Shown here: one piece after another, positions 40,770-47,800 of the stretch
How positions within the stretch are numbered: the stretch's first letter is position 1
Layout of the letters: the number at the start of each line of letters is the position of its first letter
Source: a virus
Reading direction: 5' to 3' (one strand)
Length of the DNA stretch: 64,000 bases
Virus record (IMG/VR): IMGVR_UViG_3300037297_000178
Location: 97,984-161,983 of that record
Made by a program: the position numbers and the translations under genes
The notes under the pieces: generated by a model
What the model was told of the DNA's origin: nothing
Database searches by the model: none
What the model saw: only the letters and a program-made list of their open reading frames with translations

Positions 40770-41030
40770 ATGAAAGGAAAACAGGAAATGGCAGACAAAG
40801 CAACGTTACAGGCACAGGCCGAAGCGCTCCGAAGCGAAATACAGGGCCTTCTCGACAGTCGGCCTGAGGGAGGAGACCCGACCGTGATTTACCCCCGTAT
40901 GGAACACTACGACCCGGACGGGTACGAGCGCCTACAGGCGGCCCGCACCGAACTGTGCAAGGTCCAGGATGCCCTTGGGGAGATTTACCTCGACGAGGAA
41001 ATCGCAGCCGCCGAAGCTGAGGTCGGCTGA
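40770..41030 (+). CDS. Hypothetical coiled protein (86 aa)
   Basis: ATG 40770, or 40788 (MADKATLQAQAEALRSEI). Charged helical protein with a central PRMEHYDPDGYERLQAAR. Convergent with two minus-strand genes across a shared terminator. Confidence 0.55.
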   Translation: MKGKQEMADKATLQAQAEALRSEIQGLLDSRPEGGDPTVIYPRMEHYDPDGYERLQAARTELCKVQDALGEIYLDEEIAAAEAEVG

Positions 41031-41034
41031 TGCG

Positions 41035-41067
41035 AAAAGCCCCGCTCACACGAGCGGGGCCTTCTTT
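41035..41067. terminator. Bidirectional terminator
   Basis: AAAAGCCCCGCTC-ACAC-GAGCGGGGCCTTCTTTT between convergent units. Confidence 0.85.
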
Positions 41068-41273
41068 TATTCGGCGGGGCAGTCGACCCCTGGGACGATG
41101 CGTCTCGAGCCTTCGGGCGGCTCCCTGCGCAACTCGCCTTCATAGTCGCCTGTGCGGTACTCATAACCGGGAGTCCCGACCCGCACGAAGTCGCCTTCGG
41201 GACTCCGATGCGCCTCACCACCTGCGCGGGCCACATCTTCTGCCTGCGCCTGACTCACCTGTATAAGGCTCAT
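41067..41273 (-). CDS. Hypothetical protein (68 aa)
   Basis: Polar, probably disordered at the C-terminus (REPPEGSRRIVPG). VRVGTPGYEYRTGDYEGEL resembles the ARTGSAGYHFEDFGSSEAI segment of the upstream gene. Overlaps it by 4 bases. Confidence 0.5.
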   Translation of the reverse strand: MSLIQVSQAQAEDVARAGGEAHRSPEGDFVRVGTPGYEYRTGDYEGELRREPPEGSRRIVPGVDCPAE

Positions 41274-41500
41274 GAGCGGGACGCCTCCTTCTCTTCGGCT
41301 ATCTGCTCGAGCGTCTCGACGGCCTCCTCTGCTGAGTCACCCAGGGGAATGGCCTCGCTCGACCCGAAGTCTTCGAAGTGGTAGCCTGCTGAGCCGGTCC
41401 TGGCGTTGTAGCCCTTGTACACCTGGGCTGCTGAGGCCCGCCCGACCCCGAACGTCTCTTCTGCTGCATCCTTCACCTGCTGTATCGCTGTTTTTGCCAT
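41270..41500 (-). CDS. Hypothetical protein (76 aa)
   Basis: Start ATG 41500 (MAKTAIQQVKDAAEE) has GGAGG at a good distance; ATG 41509 is too close to it. The leader reads TTAGCGCTAAGGAGG, so the palindrome overlaps the ribosome site. Acidic helical C-terminus. Confidence 0.5.
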   Translation of the reverse strand: MAKTAIQQVKDAAEETFGVGRASAAQVYKGYNARTGSAGYHFEDFGSSEAIPLGDSAEEAVETLEQIAEEKEASRS

Positions 41501-41619
41501 TTCTAACATCCTCCTTAGCGCTAAAGATTTTTGATAGTATGCTCACATTATACCACACGTACACCCCCACATAGAGGGGGGAGTCGCCCACTTATAACGG
41601 AAGCTACACCAAAACTTAC

Positions 41620-41648
41620 TTGACAACATGTTGGGGCAGGTGTATAAT
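41620..41648 (+). promoter_or_regulatory. Promoter of tandem-motif RNA and gene at 41910
   Basis: TTGACA (41620-41625), 17 bases, TATAAT (41643-41648). Confidence 0.93.
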
Positions 41649-41682
41649 ACCTTTAGTTCATTAACAAAAACTAAAATCATTT

Positions 41683-41874
41683 GTCAGTGCCCCCGCGAGA
41701 GTAGTCGAGGAGGTCGGGGCACAAATCCCCCTCTTGAATGAGGCGCGTGAAGTATTAGGGCCTGACGGGGCAGAACCGACCGGGAAGGAGCTTCCCGGGG
41801 CCAGCGAGAGTAGCGCGAGCGTTCGGGGCACGAATCCCCCTCAGTAACGAGGTCGACGAAGCCGGGGCACTGAC
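41683..41874 (+). ncRNA. Structured leader RNA with two tandem motifs
   Basis: An 11-bp helix joins GTCAGTGCCCC (41683-41693) with GGGGCACTGAC (41864-41874). Inside are two similar units of about 56 bases (41695-41750 and 41802-41857): GCGAGAGTAG, then GGGG-CAC(A/G)AAT-CCCC, then CCTC-N6-GAGG, ending CG.GAAG. They are separated by the hairpin CCGGGAAG-GAG-CTTCCCGG. It lies in the 5' leader of the gene at 41910 with 35 bases to the start codon. A tandem aptamer, that is a riboswitch-like regulator, is one option and a processed stable RNA another. Confidence 0.7.
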
Positions 41875-41909
41875 AAGCGATTTTAGGGAAGAGTAAAGGA
41901 TAACCCATT

Positions 41910-42248
41910 ATGAGTATAAATATCATGTTGGGTTTCCGAAACGAGAGCGGCGGGTGCTCGTTCATACCGGACGCGCCCGACGTTAATCTCAGCAACACTA
42001 ACGGTGAGATTTTCATTCGAATGGGAAAGAAGGAACCCCTGACGGGTGACACCGTTTCCGGCGAATTTCCTATCGCCGACCTCGAGAGGTTTGTGGCTGA
42101 CATACACGTCGCAATCTTCAACAAGGTCCAGGATGGGACTTTCACCGCCCACGAGACGCTTTACTGGATGGGAAAGCTAAAAGACCTTGCGATAATGCTC
42201 GGCTTTAGCCTCAACTGTCCTGAAGCAACCCTCGTCTACTGGGGCTGA
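41910..42248 (+). CDS. Hypothetical protein (112 aa)
   Basis: ATG 41910 with AGAGTAAAGGA upstream. Strand-rich (GEIFIRMGKKEPLTGD) then helix (LERFVADIHVAIFNKV). No family recognised. It is the only gene between the leader RNA and the giant-RNA promoter. Confidence 0.6.
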   Translation: MSINIMLGFRNESGGCSFIPDAPDVNLSNTNGEIFIRMGKKEPLTGDTVSGEFPIADLERFVADIHVAIFNKVQDGTFTAHETLYWMGKLKDLAIMLGFSLNCPEATLVYWG

Positions 42249-42411
42249 GAGTTTCGGAAACCGGCCCCCGACCATAGGCCGACCCCCCCGGGTCGAATAG
42301 TCGGGAAACACTGACCGGGCAGTGGGGAATGAGGCGAATTACCCGGAAATTCGCCGAAAACACTGTTATGACTTTGTGATACATTGTTATGCGTTTGTGA
42401 TGAAAAAACCC

Positions 42412-42440
42412 TTGACAAGAATACAACCCAGGTGTATAAT
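42412..42440 (+). promoter_or_regulatory. Promoter of the giant structured RNA
   Basis: TTGACA (42412-42417), 17 bases, TATAAT (42435-42440). Upstream TTGTTATGCGTTTGTGATG matches the block before the promoter at 27034. Confidence 0.93.
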
Positions 42441-44151
42441 AAGGGTGTAAGGTTGAGGAACGCGGTAACATTAAAAACACAGAGGCAGGAGTTAGGCCCG
42501 AATAAGGGGGGGCGGAAACGAAAGAAGCGCTTGAAGTCTCTCACCAGCCCCGACAACTCTCCGACTAGGACACGCCGAAAGCCCGACTACTACCCGCCGA
42601 CACCGAAGAGAGGAAAAACCTCTCAGAGGCGGGACACCGAAAAGACACCCACACGGGTAAGCGAGTAAGCGGAAAGATACAACCCGAAGGGCGGGGCCGG
42701 TGAAAGCCTTCAAGCGAAGATGACGCCTCAGACAGAGCCTTGACAATAGGCACACAGATAAGACCTTGATTGTCAAACAGGCGAGATAAAATCCCTCACT
42801 GAAAAGGTGAGAGGGAGCTGAGGGTCAACGGCGAAACCCGACGAGGTTCACCCGGCCTCGGAAATCAGGGGAACGCTGAGCTACCGGGTGAAGGGGGCGG
42901 GACTGAGGAACGGTAAAACGAGAAGGTCCCGCCTCCGACAGGGGTGCTCAAGCACCGGTCTAGGAATAAGGACTGAGGAGCGCCCCACAAACTGAGATAA
43001 AACCCGCTCGAGGGTGAAGGGAAACCTCACCGGCCCACACCCGAAGGGTTAAAAAAGAGGAGAGCCTGAGCCGGGCTTCGGCCCGGCCAGGAATGAAGCT
43101 AAAAACGCCGGTGACACCTTCGGGAACCCCCGACCGAAGGCGAGGCGAACAGGGTGAGTGGGCGATGGGTCAGGCCCGAAACTGACCCCGGCCTAATGAG
43201 GAACGGTCGGTCCGAGAAGCCGACCAGAGGAGCGAGGGCCTCTGACCTCGAGGGGAACGCGGGACATCCCCTTAAAACAAACCCCGCCGGGGACGCCGCT
43301 ACAACGAGGCGTCGGGAACCCGCCACGAGCGGGAACACGAGCCGGTCCGACAATCCGGCTCAACCGAAGGACACCATCGGGGCCTTCCCCCCTCACCTCG
43401 TAAACTCTCCGACAAGGACCAGCCCCGAGTTAACAACCCCTCACACAAGATGCTGTGACGGGAAGGGAAGCGGGAAACCCACAAAAAACCCGCAGGGGCG
43501 AAAGCCCCGGAACACCCCCGGTCGGTGACAATCCGGGAGAATCAAAAAGTCACCCCCCTCCCTGACGGGGAAGAATAGTCCGGGCGGGGCCTGCCCCGAA
43601 GGCGGGCGGTGGGTTACGACCCTCACAGTCAGTCCGAAAAGCTGACCTTAACAGACTAGAACACCGATTGAGCCGACCGGATAATTGCCCCCCGGATGGA
43701 AGGCGAGGTGAGTGACAGGGCGGGCCTGAGTGAGGCTCCGAACCACAACCGACGGGAACGGGTCGATAAGGGTAAGGGTTTACAGACCTCAACTTCCACT
43801 CACTCAGACGACAAGAGGCGACCCACGAAACAAACAATCGGGCCGTCTGGCCGGTAAGGTCGGAGATAAACGGTGAAGGCACAATGACAGCGGGACGCTG
43901 ACCCACTCAGAAGCGCAATTCCTGACACAAAGGGAAACGTGGCGAGCAATGGGAAGGCCGCCCAGCCGGAAGAACCGGGCAAGAAGAGCCGCTCCGACGC
44001 CCGAAGGGAGCTTGAACCGACCCCCCTCAAGAGGTCGGCGCGACAGAACCGATACAGCCCGTGAATGGTCGGGCCGGTGAAAGTGACACCGGACGCCGAC
44101 AATAGTCGGGAAGAAGAGCCAGGAGGCGACCTAAGGTTCGGCGAGCTACAT

Positions 44152-44237
44152 CGGTCGACATAGGGGATGGAGACCCCTACCTGTCTGTAAAACAGGCTGT
44201 GGATGCCACATTGAAGGTTCGAATCCTTCTCGACCGA
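44152..44237 (+). tRNA. tRNA-Tyr (GUA anticodon) embedded in giant RNA
   Basis: Acceptor CGGTCGA/TCGACCG, anticodon stem CCTGT/ACAGG with loop CTGTAAA (anticodon GUA), long variable arm TGTGG-ATG-CCACA as expected for bacterial tRNA-Tyr, T arm GAAGG-TTCGAAT-CCTTC, discriminator A. The D stem can extend to 6 bp (TAGGGG/CCCCTA), unusual for Tyr. It has no promoter of its own and follows the giant RNA directly. Confidence 0.88.
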
Positions 44238-44490
44238 CCTTAGCCGGAACGCCGAAGATGACTAGGCAGGGACAGCGCATTTGGACAAGAAAACACACCC
44301 ATCAGGAGACGTAAGGCGGACGATAGCCGAAAGTCAAGAGGCGACCCCGGAACGCCGACGAATGTGAGGACTGCCCCCCCCTCACACGAGGCACAGGGGC
44401 TACGGGGCCGGGGCCGGACAACCCCGGACGTGAGAGGCGACACGAACTCGCCTCAAGGGTAAATCCCCCCTCGAGAAGACGGGGGACGAC

Positions 44491-44524
44491 GGGAAGCTAC
44501 ACTAACGCGTTAGTGTAGCTTCCC
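44491..44524. repeat. Perfect 34-base palindrome
   Basis: GGGAAGCTACACTAACG followed by its exact reverse complement. In RNA it gives a 15-17 bp hairpin with almost no loop; in DNA a possible cruciform or dimer-protein site. Confidence 0.95.
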
Positions 44525-44784
44525 CCCACACACGAGGCGAGCTTGTCGTGCGGGCGTCAGGTCTGACCACCTGAGACAACCCGCAACGCGCGAAAGCGCG
44601 AAACAAGCACGGGCAGGCGGTCAGGTTTGTCCGGGGCGGTGAGGCGAGAGCAAGACCGCCTCGTGTGTGGGACCCATAGGTGTCAAGCGAAGCGGTCGAC
44701 CAGCAGGTCCCCCGTTTCCATGACGATGGACAGCCCGGGTGTGGGGAAACCCATAGAGCGGACAGACTCCGGTCTAGGGCAGGC

Positions 44785-44813
44785 TTGACACCGCCTTAAA
44801 CTCGATGTATAAT
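44785..44813 (+). promoter_or_regulatory. Promoter of interrupted tRNA-like gene
   Basis: TTGACA (44785-44790), 17 bases, TATAAT (44808-44813). Confidence 0.93.
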
Positions 44814-44824
44814 CGAGTTACGTG

Positions 44825-44972
44825 AGCAGTGGAGTCCGGGACGACGCGCCGGACGATTGACGTTTAGCTGAGCCGTGACGACGGGGGCCTTACTCAGCCT
44901 GAGGTTGAAGCGGAAGCGTCAAGGCCCGCGAGCGACGGTTCGCGGTTGGGGGTTTGAATCCCCCCGCTGCTA
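44825..44972 (+). tRNA. tRNA-like gene with 47-base insertion in the anticodon loop
   Basis: Acceptor AGCAGTG (44825) pairs with CGCTGCT (44965-44971), discriminator A. T arm GGGGG-TTTGAAT-CCCCC; long variable arm CCGCGA/TCGCGG (44927-44945); D stem GTCCGG/CCGGAC of 6 bp; anticodon stem TTGACG/CGTCAA (44857-44862 and 44917-44922). The loop is 54 bases instead of 7. Removing 47 bases leaves TTTAGAG or TTTAAAG, that is UAG or UAA (Leu), in line with the long variable arm. The insert folds (GCTGAG/CTCAGC, CCGT-GACG-ACGG). Too short for a group I intron. Confidence 0.65.
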
Positions 44973-45169
44973 CTATGTCTGAATTGTGGGGCGGGAAGGG
45001 GGGCGTTGCAAGCCCCCTTCCCGAAGCCCCTGTGAGGTGGTCGGAGCGCACAAGCGTGAACATAGAATGTAAATGCGCCTCATTGCTGCCGACCACCAGC
45101 CCGCCCGCGCGGGTGTTCTGTCCGGGAACGCGGGATAACCCGGAACCTTTACTCTACTTAACTCTGGTA

Positions 45170-45227
45170 TTCGGGATGGGAAACCGACAGGTCGGCCCCC
45201 CGGCGGGTTCGAGGCCCGCCCCCGAAA
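45170..45227 (+). ncRNA. Minimal tRNA-like fold without anticodon arm
   Basis: TTCGGG (45170-45175) pairs with CCCGAA (45221-45226) next to a T arm GGCGGG-TTCGAGG-CCCGCC (45202-45220), so 6+6 bp give the 12-bp acceptor-T stack of a tRNA. Only a small hairpin (GGG, CCGA-CAGG-TCGG, CCC) lies between. The T loop is canonical, but the fold could be a chance or merely structural element. Confidence 0.4.
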
Positions 45228-45259
45228 CTGACCGATTACTTTTATCTTTGTTGAATCGA

Positions 45260-45560
45260 AGGAGGCCCGTGTGAACGGAAGGTGGTTATCTCGCCTCAGT
45301 TACGACGGCTGGTGGGTGCGCGAGAAGGTCGACAGACCCCGCCCGCCACGCATTGTAAGAGGCGCATGTCTACCGCCAATTATGCCTCGTGAGAGGCTTT
45401 GCGGCGATGGTGTTTTCGAAGGGAAGCAGCCGGTCGACTTGAACGGGAAAAGGGCCTACGCCCCGGGGTGCGCTGCTTCCCCGACCTGGTTAATGGGTCG
45501 GTTGGGAAGTCGACCAGTATATGAGTGTGACCGGCGCGAGGTGACAGGGCACATCTAACC
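45260..45560 (+). ncRNA. Structured RNA segment with pseudoknot
   Basis: GGGAAGCAGC (45421-45430) pairs with GCTGCTTCCC (45472-45481), and GGTCGACTT (45432-45440) with AAGTCGACC (45507-45515), interleaved as a pseudoknot. The hairpin GCCTC-GTGA-GAGGC (45384-45397) lies inside a CCGC/GCGG helix. A 95-aa frame (GTG 45271 with GAAGGAGG) covers the same bases, so a coding role is not excluded. Confidence 0.5.
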
Positions 45561-45660
45561 GGCCCGTGCCCAGGCCCCCGGGCCTGCAAATTACTGAGAA
45601 GCACCGGCTCGACCTTTCGTCGGTCACACCTGTGTAAAACGACCGGGAAGACCCCTGGGA

Positions 45661-45881
45661 GTTTCCGACCCCTTGCGGGGATTGGGGTATTCCAACACCG
45701 GATGAGGTTTGTGGTGATGCGCCGATGAACAAGTTTCCGACCATAACACATGGGTAATTTAGACATCGAACCCGGGAAGTTTCCAACCCCTTGCAAGGGG
45801 TTGAGGGGTATTCTGACTTCATCACGGGGTACACTACTGCGGAGGGGACGAAGTTTCCGACTCCCGATACTACTAGCGAGG
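45661..45881 (+). CRISPR. Degenerate CRISPR-like repeats (mini-array or solitary repeats)
   Basis: Two long repeats: 45661-45696 (36 nt) and 45779-45817 (39 nt), both GTTTCC(G/A)ACCCCTTGC, GGGG, then GGGGTATTC(C/T)(A/G)AC, with the hairpin CCCC-TTGC-GGGG typical of CRISPR repeats. Each is followed by 36 or 35 non-repeated bases and then a partial repeat starting GTTTCCGAC (45733, 45853). No cas gene is present. It could be a decayed mini-array, an RNA anti-CRISPR of the solitary-repeat kind, or coincidental structural motifs. Confidence 0.45.
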
Positions 45882-45902
45882 CCCGCGAGAGCGGGCCTCA
45901 AC
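45880..45902 (+). terminator. GNRA-capped hairpin before gene at 45917
   Basis: GAGGCCCGC-GAGA-GCGGGCCTC, then AACCTTAAGGAG. No U-tract, so more likely a leader or processing stem than a terminator. Confidence 0.4.
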
Positions 45903-45916
45903 CTTAAGGAGAAGAT

Positions 45917-46504
45917 ATGCAATACCATAAGCTATTCAGAAAAAAGGCCCGCGAGCTACCGACGGGCTATCAGCACGACATGAGGACTGTACACAGGAAT
46001 CGCGTCGTGTCGCAGGTGTCGCGCACAGGCGAACAGGTATCGCTCAAATATCGGAGCGGTCCGTCTGCCCGGGTCGACGGGGACGACGAGGTGTACGTAT
46101 CGAGTAACGAGCACATACACTACGTGATGTTACGGGAAGTTCCTGCCCCAGGTTTGAGGGCGGTCGAGGTTGACCCGATTGTTTACGGAACCGACTTAAT
46201 GATAATCAAAGACCGCCCTGAGTTCGAGGAGGGGATGGTCGGACACCTCGACGCGTTCGAGGGGACGTGGGTGTTCGTGCGGGCGATACGCTTCGGCGAC
46301 TGGCCCGAAGGTGTCGAACTCACTGTCCGCAACTTCGACACAGGCGTCGAAGTGTTTGTCGGTGAACGGTCACACGCGTTTTTGTACGTGTGCGGGAAAT
46401 TCGAGGTCGGCGAAGGCGAGTTCGACCTCGAACTCGGTACGTACCTGAGTAGAGACGAATTTCAAGAGGAATTACTAAAGGAGGCACATCGTGAGAGACA
46501 TTGA
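45917..46504 (+). CDS. YG...WYF-module protein (195 aa)
   Basis: ATG 45917 behind TAAGGAGAAGAT. Near residues 93-125 it has VYGTDLMIIKD...GMVGHLDAFEGTWVF, a module repeated in the genes at 46491, 60299, 60838 and 61982. Basic N-terminus. Strand-rich and probably a small barrel. Directly downstream of the RNA-rich region, so it might be cotranscribed with it. Confidence 0.6.
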   Translation: MQYHKLFRKKARELPTGYQHDMRTVHRNRVVSQVSRTGEQVSLKYRSGPSARVDGDDEVYVSSNEHIHYVMLREVPAPGLRAVEVDPIVYGTDLMIIKDRPEFEEGMVGHLDAFEGTWVFVRAIRFGDWPEGVELTVRNFDTGVEVFVGERSHAFLYVCGKFEVGEGEFDLELGTYLSRDEFQEELLKEAHRERH

Positions 46505-47075
46505 GGTAGTGCGGGCTGATAGCCTGACGCCCGGAAGGCAAGCTCAGCGCGTCGTGTACGACAGCGAGTGGTACAGACACGTCGAGCTTGAAAACAAAGA
46601 GGTTATTCTCACCTCGTGGAGCAACCGAGTAGTCACGGTCCCAGGCGACACACCCGTCGTCGTGACCCCCCTCGACAGGATTTTCGAGGCCGTCGTTGAC
46701 GACGGTTTTCTCAGCGTCAACAAGCACGTTTACGGGTACGACAAGGTGTTCACAAAAACCACCTGCCCGAAGGGTACGACAGGAACGCTCGCGCTCGAGA
46801 ACGGCACGTGGTACTTCTTCCCGCACCTTGCAGTGCTGTTCAACGTTCACCCCGACCGGGTCGACGGCATAGAGGCAACCTGGGAAGAGAACGGGCGCGA
46901 GTGTACGTTTCGCATCGAGAACATGTGCTGTGAAGTTTATGCGAGACTCAAATACGTGAACTTCGGGCAGTACGAGGTGGTCGAGAGTAACGTCATTCGG
47001 TCTGGTACGAAGTTCACCTGGGAAGAGGTTTTGAAACAGTTCATATCAACACAAAGCCTCATGGTGAGGCAGTGA
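46491..47075 (+). CDS. YG...WYF-module protein (194 aa)
   Basis: GTG 46491 behind AAAGGAGGCACATC. Contains HVYGYDKVFTKTTCPKGTTG followed by LENGTWYFF near residues 80-110, the same module as its neighbour. The C-terminal part has CTFRIENMCCEVYARLKYV. Overlaps the methyltransferase gene by 4 bases. Confidence 0.6.
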   Translation: MRDIEVVRADSLTPGRQAQRVVYDSEWYRHVELENKEVILTSWSNRVVTVPGDTPVVVTPLDRIFEAVVDDGFLSVNKHVYGYDKVFTKTTCPKGTTGTLALENGTWYFFPHLAVLFNVHPDRVDGIEATWEENGRECTFRIENMCCEVYARLKYVNFGQYEVVESNVIRSGTKFTWEEVLKQFISTQSLMVRQ

Positions 47076-47800
47076 TTAACGAAATAGTACACGGTGACGC
47101 ATTGACGCTCCTCCCGCAGCTAAGCGAGGCGAGCGTCAACCTCACCATCCTGGACCTTCCGTTTAACGCTAAGAAGCAGTACGAGGGCGCGTTCGACGAC
47201 GGCCTCCCTGACAACGAATATGTCGAGTGGTATTCGGAGGTGGTGAATGAGGTATACCGCGTGATGAGCGACGGGTACGTGTACGTGTTCTGTACGACCC
47301 CGCAGCTTTTCACGCTCCGACCCATATACGAGCGCGTCGGCTTCTCGTGGCTGATGATGCTGATATGGCACGGGCCGAATTACTCGAGCAACTCTAAACA
47401 GATTCGAGGTCAGTGGCGGACACTCTATGAGCCGATTATGATGTTTCAGAAGGGCCGAAGGCTCCCCATGCTCAACGAGAGGAGCGGGTACAACTCCGAC
47501 GCCGTCCTTCGCTTCCCGCGCCCGCAGTCGAACTTTGTCGGACATCAGAAGCGCGAGCACGTCGCGCAGAAGCCGATGGGCCTGTACGAGACGCTAATCG
47601 CCCGCACGCCGGGCGATGTTGTGCTTGACCCGTCTGTCGGGTCGGGTACGTGCGCTATGGCTGCGAAACGACTGAGGCGCGACTTTTACGCGTTCGAGCT
47701 TGAGGCCGAATACGTCGCGCTCGCAAGGAGGCGGCTCGCCTCAGTCAGACCCCTCCCTGAGCTGCTCGTCCCCTCCCTCGAGCAGGGGGTGATGCTGTGA
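47072..47800 (+). CDS. N4/N6 DNA methyltransferase (beta class)
   Basis: Transfers methyl from SAM to an exocyclic amine of adenine or cytosine. Motif IV is NLTILDLPFNAKKQ (about 23-36) with DLPF in place of the usual DPPY, and motif I comes later as VLDPSVGSGTCAMAAKRLRRDFYAFEL (about 189-215), the beta-class order. GTG start overlapping the previous gene. No nuclease nearby. DLPF is rarer than (D/N/S)PP(Y/W) but keeps the aromatic residue. Confidence 0.88.
   Translation: MINEIVHGDALTLLPQLSEASVNLTILDLPFNAKKQYEGAFDDGLPDNEYVEWYSEVVNEVYRVMSDGYVYVFCTTPQLFTLRPIYERVGFSWLMMLIWHGPNYSSNSKQIRGQWRTLYEPIMMFQKGRRLPMLNERSGYNSDAVLRFPRPQSNFVGHQKREHVAQKPMGLYETLIARTPGDVVLDPSVGSGTCAMAAKRLRRDFYAFELEAEYVALARRRLASVRPLPELLVPSLEQGVML

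Larger units (their letters stand above)
42447..44780 (+). ncRNA. Giant structured noncoding RNA (about 1.7 to 2.3 kb)
   Basis: No frame here has the codon habits of the neighbours. The plus strand is poor in T and its unpaired parts are A-rich, as in structured RNAs. Many helices fit: TTCACCCGG/CCGGGTGAA (42847-42892), GGCGGGAC/GTCCCGCC (42896-42933), CCCTCAC/GTGAG near 42794, CCGGGC-TTCG-GCCCGG (43072), GGGGC-GAAA-GCCCC (43495), a 34-base palindrome (44491-44524) and a 14-bp helix joining 44527 and 44669. It begins at a consensus promoter and contains tRNA-Tyr (44152-44237). The 3' end is unclear; no U-tract terminator is seen. It resembles giant phage RNAs such as GOLLD or ROOL in style only. 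Confidence 0.75.

Noticed and set aside
42384-44102. Several frames of 60-120 aa on both strands in the giant-RNA region
   Set aside because: All are Arg/Pro/Ser-rich with no ribosome sites and no codon bias like that of the neighbours; explained by the structured RNA.
44825-44972. Possible selenocysteine tRNA (6-bp D stem, long variable arm)
   Set aside because: The acceptor is 7 bp, no UCA anticodon can be placed in the 54-base loop, and no Sec machinery is present.
44825-44972. Group I intron in the tRNA-like gene
   Set aside because: The insert is only 47 bases and lacks P7 and the guanosine-binding core.
45271-45558. 95-aa frame with GAAGGAGG ribosome site
   Set aside because: The bases form a strong pseudoknot and GNRA hairpins, and the amino acid composition (many Arg, Pro, Cys) looks like an untranslated structured RNA; kept only as an alternative.
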